From WTKD01 sp965243525 (GTDB lineage Bacteria; Spirochaetota; Spirochaetia; WTKD01), in the NCBI GenBank assembly GCA_965243525.1, contig OZ251568.1:1728210-1792209 (forward strand): 64,000 nucleotides of DNA, in the 5' to 3' direction. The first letter of the stretch is position 1. Each line of letters opens with the position of its first letter. Positions 36,949 through 46,716 of this stretch are shown here, in pieces. The notes under the pieces are model-generated. The model made no database searches and had not been told where the DNA came from. It saw nothing but the letters and a program-made list of their open reading frames with translations. A program made the translations under genes and the position numbers.

Positions 36949-38159
36949 ATGCACCGAGCAAAACGAATTTCTCAGGTTGAATACGCAATCCGCGGCCCGC
37001 TATTATTGCGCGCATTGGAACTTGAAAAGCAAGGTGTCGATATACTAAAGCTGCATATTGGCAATACGCAACCTTTTGGATTTCATGCTCCTGAAGTTTT
37101 GGTTGATGCCTGTGTAGAAGGGTTGCAAAGTGGTGCATCGCATGGATATACGCATTCACAGGGGCCTGAAGCGGTGCGTGAATCTTTGGTTGCATATTAT
37201 CAGCGACGAGGACTCCAATTCAAAGCAGAGCATTGTTTTTTTGGCAATGGAGTGAGTGAATTAGTGCGCCTGTGTTTGGATTGCTTATTGAATGAAGGGG
37301 ATGAAGTATTGCTCCCATCTCCTGCATATCCCTTATGGGCCGCTGCTGTTCGTTTAGCAGGTGGAATTCCTGTCTTCTATTACTGCAAAGAAGAACAAAA
37401 CTGGGAACCTGACGGTGAACACATCGAATCATTGCTTAGTTCTCGAACAAAGGCGGTTGTTGTGATTTCTCCGAACAATCCAACGGGAACTGTCTACAGA
37501 AAAGAAGTATTGCAACAACTATATTCCATTGCAGTTAAGCATCAACTTGTTCTTTTTTCTGATGCGATCTATGAACATATCACCTATGGTGAAATTCCCT
37601 ATACAGCGATTTCTTCGCTTGGAGATGAAACGTTGACAGTTCATTTTCTGGATTGTCGAAGGAATTTTTTGCACCGGGGTTTCGCACTGCTTGGGCTTGC
37701 ATCTCTGGGGTTACGCCGAAAAACAAGGATTATCTAGATGCACTCTATTTGTTGTGTTCCTTACGATTGTCACCAGTACATCCTATACTCCATGGCGTTC
37801 CGGCGATATTGGAACGTGGTTCTGGCATTGAATCTTATACGCAGCCGGGCGGGCGACTTCGTGAACAGCGCGATGCATGCGTGCGTGCATTTGCCGCAAT
37901 TGATGGACTTAGTTGTGTGACGCCGACGGGTGCATTGTATGCTTTTCCAAAAATTAATGTTGAACAGTTTGCTATTACCGACGATGAACAGTTCGCGTTT
38001 GATTTGTTGGAAGATGCACATATACTCGTAGTTCATGGTCGTGGATTTACGTGGAATGCTCCAGATCATTTTCGCATCACCTTTCTTCCGCATACCGCCG
38101 AGTTAACGCAAGGCTTTGAAAAACTAAAATCTTTCTTATCAGATTACCGGCAATCATAA
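36949..38159 (+). pseudogene. Class I/II PLP aminotransferase, broken by one frameshift
   Basis: Fold-type I aminotransferase, closest in motif pattern to alanine/aspartate-type enzymes. First part: LKLHIGNTQPFGF, GYTHSQGPEAVRESL, the PLP-contact VVISPNNPTGTVYRKE and Asp/Tyr in LFSDAIYEHI. The frame is then lost before the catalytic lysine; the next frame carries it (SKEFFAPGFRTAW) and the C-terminal domain to the stop at 38157-38159. Inserting one T in the TTTT run at 37644-37647 joins them as FSGLSK and gives 403 residues, a normal size. The start ATG at 36949 suits the promoter. The stop overlaps the gltX start (TAATG), so ribosome coupling would be lost if the break is real. Confidence 0.8.
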
Positions 38160-39583
38160 TGGATATTCGACTGCGCTATGCGCCATCTCCAACAGGACTC
38201 CAACATTTGGGAGGAATTCGGACAGCATTGTTTTGCTATTTGACCGCGAAAACGCAGGGTGGGCGCTTCATCTTGCGTATTGAAGACACTGACAGATCTC
38301 GATACCATCCCGATGCATTGCAAGATTTGTACGCTACGCTATCATGGCTTGGCATTTCGTGGGATGAGGGCCCCAATCGAGAAGGAGATTATGGACCATA
38401 TCTGCAATCAAGCAGGATTGAACTATACCATGAATATATTGAGAAACTCATTCAGAAGAACATTGCATATCGCAGTGAAGAAGAACGTTCTGTCGATGGC
38501 AAAGCTGAAATCTCCACCGTTGTTCGACTGAGGCTACCTGAAACAGGTTCGATCAAGGTGAGAGATAATCTGCTTGGTGATTTGGAGTTTCAATTTGATG
38601 CTATTCCGAGGGACCCTGTCTTATTGAAATCAGATGGCTTTCCTACCTACCATTTTGCAAGTGTTGTGGATGATTATCTTATGAAGATTACCCATGTGTT
38701 GCGTTCGCAAGAATGGGTGTCATCGCTGCCTATTCATTGGTATTTGTATGAATCATTACAATGGAAGAAGCCTGCGTTTTATCATCTTCCTCTGATTATT
38801 GGTAATGATGGAAAAAAGCTCTCCAAGCGGCATGGTGCAACCTCGGTGCTCACCTATCGCGATGCGGGCGTGCTGCCACAAGCGATGTGGAATTTTTTGG
38901 TGTTATTGGGATGGTCATATGATGACAAAGAGCATTTTTTTTCTCAACAAGATCTGTTGAAACTGTTTTCAGTGCAGGGAATAAACAAATCACAAGCGAT
39001 GTTTGATCAACAACGGCTCTATTCTTTGAATGCTGAACATATCCGCGCTTTATCGAGGGAGGAGTTTTTTGCATATTGTCAGCAGGCATTACAATCTGAA
39101 TCAGATGGCACAATCCAAATGGAGTCTCATCGATTCTGGTCTCTTGCATCCTTGTTGCAAGAACGCTGTTCTTGTTTTGCAGATATTCGTGAGCATTGGT
39201 ACTATGTTGGCTATGCAATAAAAAACGATGACGGAAAACGGTTTGCCCACCTCTCTTCCTGTGATGAGGGCTGCAGACGTATTCTTGATGCAATGATACC
39301 TATCTTGAACAAATTGTCTGATAAAAAAACAAAAAAGGCTATTCCATTTTCCCAAGATAACGACATAGAATTAAACCATCAGCAAGAAAGTGAACACATT
39401 GTAAATACGATGAAAGACGCAGCGACAAAGCTTGGCGTTACAAACAAGGTATTTTTTATGTGTGTGCAAGAATCGATCACTGGGCAAAAAAAAGCATTGC
39501 CGGTAGCAAGGGTGATTCTTGCAATTGGACTTGAAGAGGCGATAGCCCGGCTAGAAGAGAGGAGAAAAGATAATGGAGTTTAG
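38159..39583 (+). CDS. gltX: Glutamyl-tRNA synthetase
   Basis: 474 residues, class I. RYAPSPTGLQHLGGIRTALF carries the HIGH-type motif (HLGG), RFILRIEDTDRSRY the next conserved block, and KKLSKRHGATSV the KMSKS-type loop. The C-terminal anticodon-binding region is present but includes a variable, charged stretch around residues 375-415. It charges tRNA-Glu; whether it also charges tRNA-Gln cannot be told, since no gatCAB or glnS is in this window. Starts on the last base of the aminotransferase stop and overlaps glyS by 11 bases. Confidence 0.95.
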   Translation: MDIRLRYAPSPTGLQHLGGIRTALFCYLTAKTQGGRFILRIEDTDRSRYHPDALQDLYATLSWLGISWDEGPNREGDYGPYLQSSRIELYHEYIEKLIQKNIAYRSEEERSVDGKAEISTVVRLRLPETGSIKVRDNLLGDLEFQFDAIPRDPVLLKSDGFPTYHFASVVDDYLMKITHVLRSQEWVSSLPIHWYLYESLQWKKPAFYHLPLIIGNDGKKLSKRHGATSVLTYRDAGVLPQAMWNFLVLLGWSYDDKEHFFSQQDLLKLFSVQGINKSQAMFDQQRLYSLNAEHIRALSREEFFAYCQQALQSESDGTIQMESHRFWSLASLLQERCSCFADIREHWYYVGYAIKNDDGKRFAHLSSCDEGCRRILDAMIPILNKLSDKKTKKAIPFSQDNDIELNHQQESEHIVNTMKDAATKLGVTNKVFFMCVQESITGQKKALPVARVILAIGLEEAIARLEERRKDNGV

Positions 39584-40898
39584 TTTTGATACAATTGTTG
39601 CTCTAGCAAAGAGAAAGGGGTTTGTGTTTCCTTCTTCTGAAATCTATGGAGGGCTTTCTTCAGCTTGGGATTATGGTCCCATGGGTGTACAGTTGAAAAA
39701 CAATATTCAGAACCGCTGGTGGCGCGCAATGACACAGCTGCGCGAAGATATCGTTGGGTTAGATAGTGCTATACTCATGCATCCGCGTGTCTGGGAGGCT
39801 TCAGGACATGTGGAGAATTTCATCGATGTCATGGTCGAGGATACGGTTACCAACGAACGTTATCGATTTGATCATCTTCCTGCAGAATGTCAGAAAAAAA
39901 ACATCAGTCCAAAGGGAAACCCACTTTCAGAGAAAAAACCATTTAATCTCATGTTTGAAACTGCAATCGGGGCGATGAAGGACAGTTCGCAAAAGATTTA
40001 TTTGCGCCCGGAAACTGCACAGGGTATCTATGTAAATTTTAGGAATGTGATGCAGACAACTCGTCAAAAGATTCCGTTTGGTATAGCGCAAATTGGAAAG
40101 GCATTCAGAAACGAAATTGTCACAAAGAGCTTTATTTTTCGCACTTGTGAATTTGAACAGATGGAGATGCAGTTTTTTGTTTCTCCCGAAGAGGGTGCGC
40201 AGTGGTTTTCGTATTGGAAGGAACAGCGCTTTGCTTATTATGCATCACTTGGAATTCGGCCAGGGCATCTACGTATACAACCACATGGTGATGATGAACT
40301 TGCGCATTATGCAAAACAGGCGGTCGATATCCAATACAATTTTCCTTTTGGATGGCAGGAGTTAGAGGGTATTCATAACCGCAGTGATTATGATTTACAA
40401 CAACATACGCAGTATTCAGGAACTGAACTTAGCTATTTTGATCAAGAAAAGAATGAGAAATACACCCCCTTTATCATTGAAACGTCGGTGGGACTGACTC
40501 GATCTCTCTTGATGGCGCTATGTGATGCCTATGACGAGCAAGAAGTACAGAATGAAAAACGAGTGGTGCTTCGATTTCACCCACAGATTGCTCCGATAAA
40601 GCTTGCGGTTCTCCCCTTGGTTAAGAAAGATGGGTTGAGGGAAAAGGCATATACGCTATTCAAATCCTTGCAAGAACATTTTGCGGTTGTTTTCGATGTT
40701 GGTGGAGCAATTGGCAGACGATATCGCCGACAAGATGAAATTGGCACGCCGTATTGTATCACGATTGATTATCAGACTATGGACGATGACACAGTGACGC
40801 TGCGATTTAGAGATAGCATGGAGCAGCGGAGAATAAAGCACCATGAAATTGTCCACGTGCTTAATCAAGAAGACAAATCCTATACGAGAGTTGAATAA
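39573..40898 (+). CDS. glyS: Glycyl-tRNA synthetase, dimeric (alpha2) type
   Basis: 441 residues, class II, the single-chain form typical of spirochaetes, mycoplasmas and eukaryotes rather than the alpha2-beta2 type. Motif blocks: KGFVFPSSEIYGGLSSAWDYGPMG at the start (conserved in this form), RPETAQGIYVNF (motif 2 region), FRNEIVTKSFIFRTCEFEQME and ETSVGLTRSLL (motif 3), with a C-terminal anticodon-binding domain (IAPIKLAVLPL). The ATG lies within the last codons of gltX. Confidence 0.95.
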   Translation: MEFSFDTIVALAKRKGFVFPSSEIYGGLSSAWDYGPMGVQLKNNIQNRWWRAMTQLREDIVGLDSAILMHPRVWEASGHVENFIDVMVEDTVTNERYRFDHLPAECQKKNISPKGNPLSEKKPFNLMFETAIGAMKDSSQKIYLRPETAQGIYVNFRNVMQTTRQKIPFGIAQIGKAFRNEIVTKSFIFRTCEFEQMEMQFFVSPEEGAQWFSYWKEQRFAYYASLGIRPGHLRIQPHGDDELAHYAKQAVDIQYNFPFGWQELEGIHNRSDYDLQQHTQYSGTELSYFDQEKNEKYTPFIIETSVGLTRSLLMALCDAYDEQEVQNEKRVVLRFHPQIAPIKLAVLPLVKKDGLREKAYTLFKSLQEHFAVVFDVGGAIGRRYRRQDEIGTPYCITIDYQTMDDDTVTLRFRDSMEQRRIKHHEIVHVLNQEDKSYTRVE

Positions 40899-40907
40899 GA
40901 ACCTGCA

Positions 40908-42137
40908 ATGAAAAACCTTATAAAACACCTCCAAGACAGACATCTCTGTGCACAATATTCAGACATGGCAGGGATCGAAGAACTTTTTTCAAAGAATAAA
41001 CTTGTCATATATCATGGCATCGATCCGACAGCGGGCAGTTTGCACATAGGAAATTTGGTTCCCCTGCGCCAGATCAAGGTGCTTGTTGAGAATGGACAGC
41101 AATGCATCCTCTTGTTGGGTGAGGGGACGACGCATATTGGAGATCCTTCCGGAAAGACTGAAACGCGAAAATTGTTGCAGAAAGAACAGATTGCCAAAAA
41201 TAGAAAACGGCTTGAATCACAGATACGCGCATTAATGAAGGCTTGGAACTGTGAGGTTAGCTTTGCGAACAATGCAGACTGGTTGTTGGATCTGCAGTAT
41301 ATTGATTTTTTGCGGGAGATAGGGTCACATTTTTCCGTCAATCGCATGCTGAGTTTTGAAAGTTATCGCCAGCGCATGGAAAAGGGGTTGTCTTTTATTG
41401 AATTCAACTATCAACTTTTGCAGGCCTATGATTACTATGTGCTGCATCAAAAACATGGGGTAAACCTTCAGGTTGGCGGGGACGATCAATGGGGGAATAT
41501 CGTTGCGGGGATTGATCTCATTCGACGAAAAACAAGCGATCAGGTATACGCCATGACAGTGCCATTGTTGACAACTGCAAGCGGTAGCAAGATGGGCAAA
41601 ACCGAACGTGGAAGTGTCTATCTTGATGCGGACATGACCTCTGTGTTTGAATTTTTTCAATATTGGCGAAATGTAGCAGATAGCGACGTAGAAAAATTGA
41701 TGCGCATCTATACCGATTATTCTGTTGAAGAAATACAATCACTGACAAATGTTACAGGATCAGCGATCAACGAGGCAAAGAAGCAGCTCGCCAGTGCGGT
41801 TACTGCATATGTCCATGGCGAAGAAAAAACGCAAGAATTGCTGCAATCGATTGATTCCATCTACACAGGTGATGGATCGTCGGTATCTCAGATTCCTTCA
41901 AAAGAGGTCAGTCTTGCCTATGTTCAGAAGCACCTGCCCTTGGTCTCGGTGTATGTAGAGGTGGGACTCTGCAAATCCACAAGCGAAGCGCGACGCTTTA
42001 TCGCACAGGGTGGGTTATACCTCAACGGCAACAAGGTTTCTTCACATACGACGGTGTTAGATGAGACCGCTGTTGTTGATGGAAAAGTACACTTGCAGGT
42101 GGGGAAGAAACGAATAGCTATTTTGCGTATTGTATAA
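40908..42137 (+). CDS. tyrS: Tyrosyl-tRNA synthetase
   Basis: 409 residues, class I. YHGIDPTAGSLHIGNLVPL contains the HIGN signature, VNLQVGGDDQWGNIVAGIDL the tyrosine-binding region and GSKMGKTERG the KMSKS-type loop. The C-terminal S4-like domain (CKSTSEARRFIAQGGLYLNG) is intact. Starts 9 bases after glyS, completing an operon of three tRNA synthetases. The gene ends 39 bases before the convergent ParB-domain gene. Confidence 0.95.
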   Translation: MKNLIKHLQDRHLCAQYSDMAGIEELFSKNKLVIYHGIDPTAGSLHIGNLVPLRQIKVLVENGQQCILLLGEGTTHIGDPSGKTETRKLLQKEQIAKNRKRLESQIRALMKAWNCEVSFANNADWLLDLQYIDFLREIGSHFSVNRMLSFESYRQRMEKGLSFIEFNYQLLQAYDYYVLHQKHGVNLQVGGDDQWGNIVAGIDLIRRKTSDQVYAMTVPLLTTASGSKMGKTERGSVYLDADMTSVFEFFQYWRNVADSDVEKLMRIYTDYSVEEIQSLTNVTGSAINEAKKQLASAVTAYVHGEEKTQELLQSIDSIYTGDGSSVSQIPSKEVSLAYVQKHLPLVSVYVEVGLCKSTSEARRFIAQGGLYLNGNKVSSHTTVLDETAVVDGKVHLQVGKKRIAILRIV

Positions 42138-42176
42138 CCTATTCTGGTTATTCAGTCATGTCTGAGCTTTTGTGAA

Positions 42177-42569
42177 TCATCCGGTGATGCCCAAGAGGCG
42201 TTTAATCAAGCGAAATATACGAATAAAAATAGAAGGATGTTCAAGTTTTTTTAGGGTATCTTTGCCTTCTTGGAGTTCCCGCTCGGTGAAATCTTTCCGG
42301 TGTAGGTTTTCTTCGAGTTCAATTTTCAACAAAAGATTTCGTTTTGAACTATGCAGGATTCTCACCTCGATATAGTCGAAGCCCAAGGCGCGAACTGCCT
42401 CAAGCCTGCGATGTCCTGCAATGAGGTTGAAATGTTGATCAACAATGATGGGATTTATTAAGCCAAATTTTCGGATGCTTTCTTTCAGCTCAGCGATATT
42501 TCCAAGATCTCTTCGCACTCGCTGGTTAATTTGAATATCGCTTACTGCAACTTGATGAATTTCTTTCAT
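42177..42569 (-). CDS. Small ParB/Srx-fold protein with amphipathic C-terminal helix
   Basis: 130 residues. Residues 8-95 form a ParB N-terminal domain: VSDIQINQRVRRDLGNIAEL, then FGLINPIIVDQHFNLIAGHR and RRLEAVRALGFDYIEVRILH, with the GxRRxxA phosphate/CTP-binding signature changed from GERR to GHRR. The HTH and dimer domains of chromosome-partitioning ParB are missing. The last 20 residues (PSIFIRIFRLIKRLLGITG) make a strongly amphipathic, basic helix suited to membrane binding. It follows the penicillin-binding protein by 4 bases. It is not the chromosome ParB; a membrane-linked CTP- or DNA-binding role is an inference. Confidence 0.75.
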   Translation of the reverse strand: MKEIHQVAVSDIQINQRVRRDLGNIAELKESIRKFGLINPIIVDQHFNLIAGHRRLEAVRALGFDYIEVRILHSSKRNLLLKIELEENLHRKDFTERELQEGKDTLKKLEHPSIFIRIFRLIKRLLGITG

Positions 42570-42573
42570 GGAT

Positions 42574-45156
42574 CTACTCTAGTAATGGATTCTCATCGTC
42601 GGAAAGAATCAGGTTGAGATTTACATCGCGAAAGCTATCTGCTGATTCTTCTTCTCCATCGTTCAACGATGAATCGGTGATTGGATTATTTTCGGTGAGA
42701 TCGGTAGGAATGCTCTGCACAGATTGTTCACCGACTGTTTCAAAAAAATCACTGTTGAATAAGAGAGGATCATCTAGATCAAAATCGTTTTCCAATTGAT
42801 CGCGTAGGCGATAGATTAGTTCGTCTTCCTCTGCGATGCTCTCTGTGGCGGTCTGCGCAAATACAGTTGGTTCGGTACCGCTGACAAAAATTTCGTTGAT
42901 AATACGTTTGTCATAATTTTCTGGAGGAAGCAAGCCACCTTCTGCGGTTACCCAGGTATTCACAATACCTTCAGGCCGTATGAAATCACGATGCGGGAGC
43001 TCTGCGTGCATATAATCCATCAGCTGACTCCAAACAGGACCAGTGGTTATTGCTCCAGTTTGATTTGTGCCAAGAGAATTGCTTCCTCCCTTGTCGAATC
43101 CAATCCAAACAGCGGTCGTCATATACGGAGAAAATCCCACCGTCCATGCATCTGACCAGTTTTGCGTAGTGCCGGTTTTTCCAGCAATGGGATGATCAAA
43201 TCCATCCACCAATCGGTTGGCATAGGAAAGTGTTCCTGATTCTACAGTGGTTCTGAGCATGCTCGTCATGATATAGGCAGTCTGGGGTGATATGATATTT
43301 TTGATACCTTGTTGCTTTTGAAGAATATCTTTTTCTGGGTTGATAACAATGTTTCTTCTTCGATCTTCCACATATCGAACTGAAATTGGCATGACCGGCT
43401 TGCCGCCACGAGCAAATGCCGAATATGCAGAAGCCATTTCAATAGGAGCGACGGCAACTACGCCGAGTCCCACAGGATAATGATAGGTGAAATTCCGCTT
43501 TTCAAAATCCGATTGTGAAACAGAGAGTAATCGTGAGGCGATGTCTAAAGCATCGTGAAAGCCAACTCGTTCAAGTATTTTAAGCGAGGGAACATTCATC
43601 GACCTCGACAGGGCATATCGAACAAGCACTGGGCCGGCCCATTCGTTCTTGTAGTTGTTAGGAACATAGGGGGTGCCATCTCCATTCCAAAAGACGACGG
43701 GACTATCATAGATCAGCGTTGCTGGTGTTATGATTTCTTTTTCAACAGCAGCAGCATAGTAGAGCGGTTTAAACGATGATCCTGGCTCAACGAGCGCATC
43801 TGTGGCGCGGTTGAATTGGTTTCGTGTTTCAAAATTACTGCCTCCAACCATCGCGAGAATATATCCATTATCGTTATCAAGTGTGATGAGTGCCCCCTCA
43901 ACATCGGTTCTTCTTTCAATAGATTGAATGTTCTGATAGGTTTCATCGACAACAAGGCGCACATTACTTTCTTCTGAAACACCAGAAACCAGGCTCACAA
44001 GATCAACAATCCCAGCAAGTTCGGTTTGAAAATAATCTTTTGCAGCTTTCTCTTGCGTTTTTGTTCCAACATAGAGCTCATCGATGTTGTACAACAAGGA
44101 TAGGAGATTCACAACCTGGGTCACATTTCTTGCGGAGGCATTATAGCGGGATGCGTTTTGTTTATAAATACGATTTGCTTTTTCGAGACCTTCTTGCATC
44201 AAGCGTTCTGCTTCGGCTTGATAATCAAGGTCAAGCGAACTATAAATGCGGAGCCCATCCTTGTTTATATCCCAACTCCCTAGCAATAATTCAGATTCAA
44301 GTTGATATCGGATGTATTCGCTGTAAAACGGAACCTTGTCCTTCCTGTCAAAGAATGCAGTTGATGTGTTAGAACGTGAAAAATCGTAATTGTCCCAATA
44401 CGCATTTAAAGATAAGACTGCCTCTCGGTGGGTGAGGAGATTATTTGCAACCATTTGATCTAAGATAGTCTCTTGCATCGTTCTGGCCCGATTAGGTCGT
44501 CGAATGGGTGAGTAGAGCGATGGATTTGCAAGTTGAATAACCAGTAGTGCTGATTCTGCCGGGCTGAGTTCTCGGGCGCCATGTCCAAAATAAAATTCAC
44601 TTGCGGTTTCCACGCCATATGTTCCATGCCCAAAGGCCATCGTGTTCACATATTGTTCAAGAATTTCTTTTTTTGTGTAGTTTCTTTCAAGTTGAAAAGC
44701 CCACCACAGCTCGCGTATTTTTCGAGAAATCGAAAATTCAGAACGATCAGCATACAAGGTGCCTGCCAACTGTTGGGTGAGGGTGCTCCCTCCAGAGATA
44801 TACTGTCCGGTTAATAGCTTCCAGATAGCTCGTGAAAATCCCCGAATGCTAAATCCATAATGGTGAAAAAAGTTCTGATCCTCGCGGGTGATCAAGGCAT
44901 CGATCAAATGCCGGGGCAGTTCGTCGATGGGCGCCAATTCGCGTTTTTCAGACGAAAAGAACTCGGTGATAATGCGGCCTTTTCTGTCCAATAATTGTGA
45001 AGGAAGATGCTGCGTTAATTTGGTGAATTGTGTTGATATGGCAATATTTTGCGTACTTGCATACGCAACGCCAAGGCCAATTGCAACCAGAAATATACAA
45101 ATTATAGCTAGGCTTGCAAAGAAAATCACAAGATTTTTGCGCACTATGGTGTACAT
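42574..45156 (-). CDS. Penicillin-binding protein 1A family (GT51 plus transpeptidase)
   Basis: 860 residues. One N-terminal membrane helix (about 10-35). GT51 glycosyltransferase motifs REDQNFFHHYG and SGGSTLTQQLAG (about 90-130) with RKIRELWWAFQLE. Transpeptidase: SxxK in VEPGSSFKPLYYA (about 457), SxN in LSRSMNVPS, and KTG in AGKTGTTQNWSDAW (about 657). A low-complexity acidic tail of about 100 residues ends the protein. Bifunctional peptidoglycan synthase of the inner membrane. The ATG at 45156 is preferred to a TTG two codons earlier; a near-consensus promoter ends 7 bases before it, so the message is predicted leaderless. Confidence 0.93.
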   Translation of the reverse strand: MYTIVRKNLVIFFASLAIICIFLVAIGLGVAYASTQNIAISTQFTKLTQHLPSQLLDRKGRIITEFFSSEKRELAPIDELPRHLIDALITREDQNFFHHYGFSIRGFSRAIWKLLTGQYISGGSTLTQQLAGTLYADRSEFSISRKIRELWWAFQLERNYTKKEILEQYVNTMAFGHGTYGVETASEFYFGHGARELSPAESALLVIQLANPSLYSPIRRPNRARTMQETILDQMVANNLLTHREAVLSLNAYWDNYDFSRSNTSTAFFDRKDKVPFYSEYIRYQLESELLLGSWDINKDGLRIYSSLDLDYQAEAERLMQEGLEKANRIYKQNASRYNASARNVTQVVNLLSLLYNIDELYVGTKTQEKAAKDYFQTELAGIVDLVSLVSGVSEESNVRLVVDETYQNIQSIERRTDVEGALITLDNDNGYILAMVGGSNFETRNQFNRATDALVEPGSSFKPLYYAAAVEKEIITPATLIYDSPVVFWNGDGTPYVPNNYKNEWAGPVLVRYALSRSMNVPSLKILERVGFHDALDIASRLLSVSQSDFEKRNFTYHYPVGLGVVAVAPIEMASAYSAFARGGKPVMPISVRYVEDRRRNIVINPEKDILQKQQGIKNIISPQTAYIMTSMLRTTVESGTLSYANRLVDGFDHPIAGKTGTTQNWSDAWTVGFSPYMTTAVWIGFDKGGSNSLGTNQTGAITTGPVWSQLMDYMHAELPHRDFIRPEGIVNTWVTAEGGLLPPENYDKRIINEIFVSGTEPTVFAQTATESIAEEDELIYRLRDQLENDFDLDDPLLFNSDFFETVGEQSVQSIPTDLTENNPITDSSLNDGEEESADSFRDVNLNLILSDDENPLLE

Positions 45157-45162
45157 ACTCAA

Positions 45163-45190
45163 AGTCTATGATCTTCCTATGCTTTGTCAA
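45163..45190 (-). promoter_or_regulatory. Promoter of the PBP1A-family gene, predicted leaderless
   Basis: On the minus strand TTGACA (45190-45185), a 16-base spacer, TAGACT (45168-45163). The ATG at 45156 begins 7 bases past the -10 box, exactly the expected transcription start. No Shine-Dalgarno site is present. Confidence 0.65.
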
Positions 45191-45277
45191 GTCGATGAGC
45201 TGTCATGATGGGCGATAATCACATCGGCTATCTGATTAGAAAGGCTGCGGTGCAGTATATGATTGCTTGGAGAATGG

Positions 45278-46189
45278 TTATTGAATGATGCCATATTTTG
45301 GCAATAGCAACAGAGGATTGATGAAGGTATCGCCCTTTTGGATCTCAAAATGAAGGTGTGGACCGGTTGAAACTCCTGAATTTCCTACTGCGCCAATGAC
45401 GGAGTTAGGGTCAACATTGTCGCCAATTTTGCTGTACGTTGCAGAAAGATGTCCATATCGAGATATATACCCGAAATCATGTTCAATGGTAATCACCAGG
45501 CCAAGCTGACTGTCATCTTCTATGGAGCTGATAACACCGCTGCGCGCACTGTACACCGGGGTTCCATGCGGAGCACCAAGATCAATACCATTATGGTGGT
45601 GCATATACCCTTGAATTGGGTGATTTCGTATCCCAAAAGGAGAGGTCAGGCGCATGATGGTCAATGGAAATTCAAACAGGGAGCGCAAAAATTGTGATCG
45701 TTCGTATGCAGTCAGATCGATTCCCTCGTAAAAAATCCCTAGCTTGGGTGCATCATCCGTCGTAATCGCGATTTTTTGACCTATCGCATTGTTGTTGTCT
45801 AGCCTACGCACAATAAGTTGATGCAAGACTGTGCGGTTGGTTTCTGGAATGAATATACCCGGTCTATCAGGAATGACGATGATTTTGCCCTCCAGTGGTT
45901 CTTGCATTTGAGAAACATCGTTGAAAGTGGCGATTGTTGCATAGGGGAGCATCAACCGAGAAGAGACGCGCAACAAGGTATCCCGTGGATTAACTGCGTA
46001 TTCATATAGCTGCAGCGGGGGATGTTCGACGTTTTGAAGACGATTTTGGTAATACGTTGCGACACTGTTTTGTTGTTGCACAAAGAGTAAATCATTGAGA
46101 TCTAATGCTTGCATCTGAGGATATGCAGAGATATAGGCGGCTATTAAGAGAAGCGCTACGCTGTATATTTGTTTTTTATGCCATATCAC
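45278..46189 (-). CDS. M23 family metallopeptidase with LysM-like region
   Basis: 303 residues. An N-terminal signal/anchor (SVALLLIAAYISAYPQ) is followed by a LysM-like segment (YAVNPRDTLLRVSSRLMLPYATIATFN) and a C-terminal LytM/M23 domain with HHNGIDLGAPHGTPVYSA (HxxxD zinc ligands), YISRYGHLS and GPHLHFEI (HxH). All three zinc ligands are present, so it is probably an active endopeptidase or a LytM activator at the cell wall. The GTG start fits the signal peptide. It lies about 120 bases before the PBP gene on the same strand and after a small membrane protein. Confidence 0.88.
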   Translation of the reverse strand: MIWHKKQIYSVALLLIAAYISAYPQMQALDLNDLLFVQQQNSVATYYQNRLQNVEHPPLQLYEYAVNPRDTLLRVSSRLMLPYATIATFNDVSQMQEPLEGKIIVIPDRPGIFIPETNRTVLHQLIVRRLDNNNAIGQKIAITTDDAPKLGIFYEGIDLTAYERSQFLRSLFEFPLTIMRLTSPFGIRNHPIQGYMHHHNGIDLGAPHGTPVYSARSGVISSIEDDSQLGLVITIEHDFGYISRYGHLSATYSKIGDNVDPNSVIGAVGNSGVSTGPHLHFEIQKGDTFINPLLLLPKYGIIQ

Positions 46190-46200
46190 GGATTTTGATG

Positions 46201-46611
46201 TTATTCACTCGATGGAATAATAACAGTAGTGCTTATACTATAGGCAATTACGAATACGATTGCAAACAACAGTTGTAACTCCACGCGTTTTGCAATGATG
46301 GCATAGAGTATTGCAGCAGCAATGATCGCATAGATGCATACGAGAAGGATTTTTCTCGCACGTGAAAGATGTTTCGCTCGTTTAATCAGTGATCTCAGCA
46401 TCAACCCCGAAAAGAGGCAAAGTACTCCATATGAAAAGATGGTATTACTGAGAGTATACATGCCCCAAATAGGAAGAGTGATGCTCAGACTCAACAAAAT
46501 AATGAATAATACTATGCTTGGAATGAGAAGTAGGGATCGAAACCACGTAACAGATTGCTTTTTCATGCGGGCACGCCAAAGTATTCGTTGTTTTTTGTCG
46601 ATACTAACCAT
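46201..46611 (-). CDS. Small integral membrane protein
   Basis: Up to 136 residues, not recognised. Four hydrophobic helices are seen (LLLIPSIVLFIILLSLSITL, SYGVLCLFSGLMLRSLI, ILLVCIYAIIAAAILYAII, LLFAIVFVIAYSISTTVI) with basic loops between, consistent with an inner-membrane protein. The start may be 15 codons further in (at 46566, MKKQSVTWF), which gives a more normal N-terminus; neither candidate has a clear Shine-Dalgarno. It ends 11 bases before the M23 peptidase gene, suggesting co-transcription with envelope genes. Confidence 0.55.
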   Translation of the reverse strand: MVSIDKKQRILWRARMKKQSVTWFRSLLLIPSIVLFIILLSLSITLPIWGMYTLSNTIFSYGVLCLFSGLMLRSLIKRAKHLSRARKILLVCIYAIIAAAILYAIIAKRVELQLLFAIVFVIAYSISTTVIIPSSE

Positions 46612-46660
46612 GTGAAATGGTAGTTTGATGATTTGCCTGTGTCAATTTATAGGTGAATCG

Positions 46661-46687
46661 TTGAATAACTCTGGGTGTTCGTATAAT
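46661..46687 (+). promoter_or_regulatory. Promoter of the cyclic-nucleotide-binding operon
   Basis: A perfect TATAAT at 46682-46687 with TTGAAT at 46661-46666 but a short 15-base spacer. Predicted start about 46694, leader of 23 bases before the ATG at 46717. The short spacer suggests weak or activator-dependent use. Confidence 0.4.
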
Positions 46688-46716
46688 ATAGATTGTCGTA
46701 CGAGCTAGACGTTATT

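Noticed and set aside
42177..42569. Chromosome-partitioning ParB.
   Set aside because: The protein lacks HTH and dimerisation domains and has no parA beside it.
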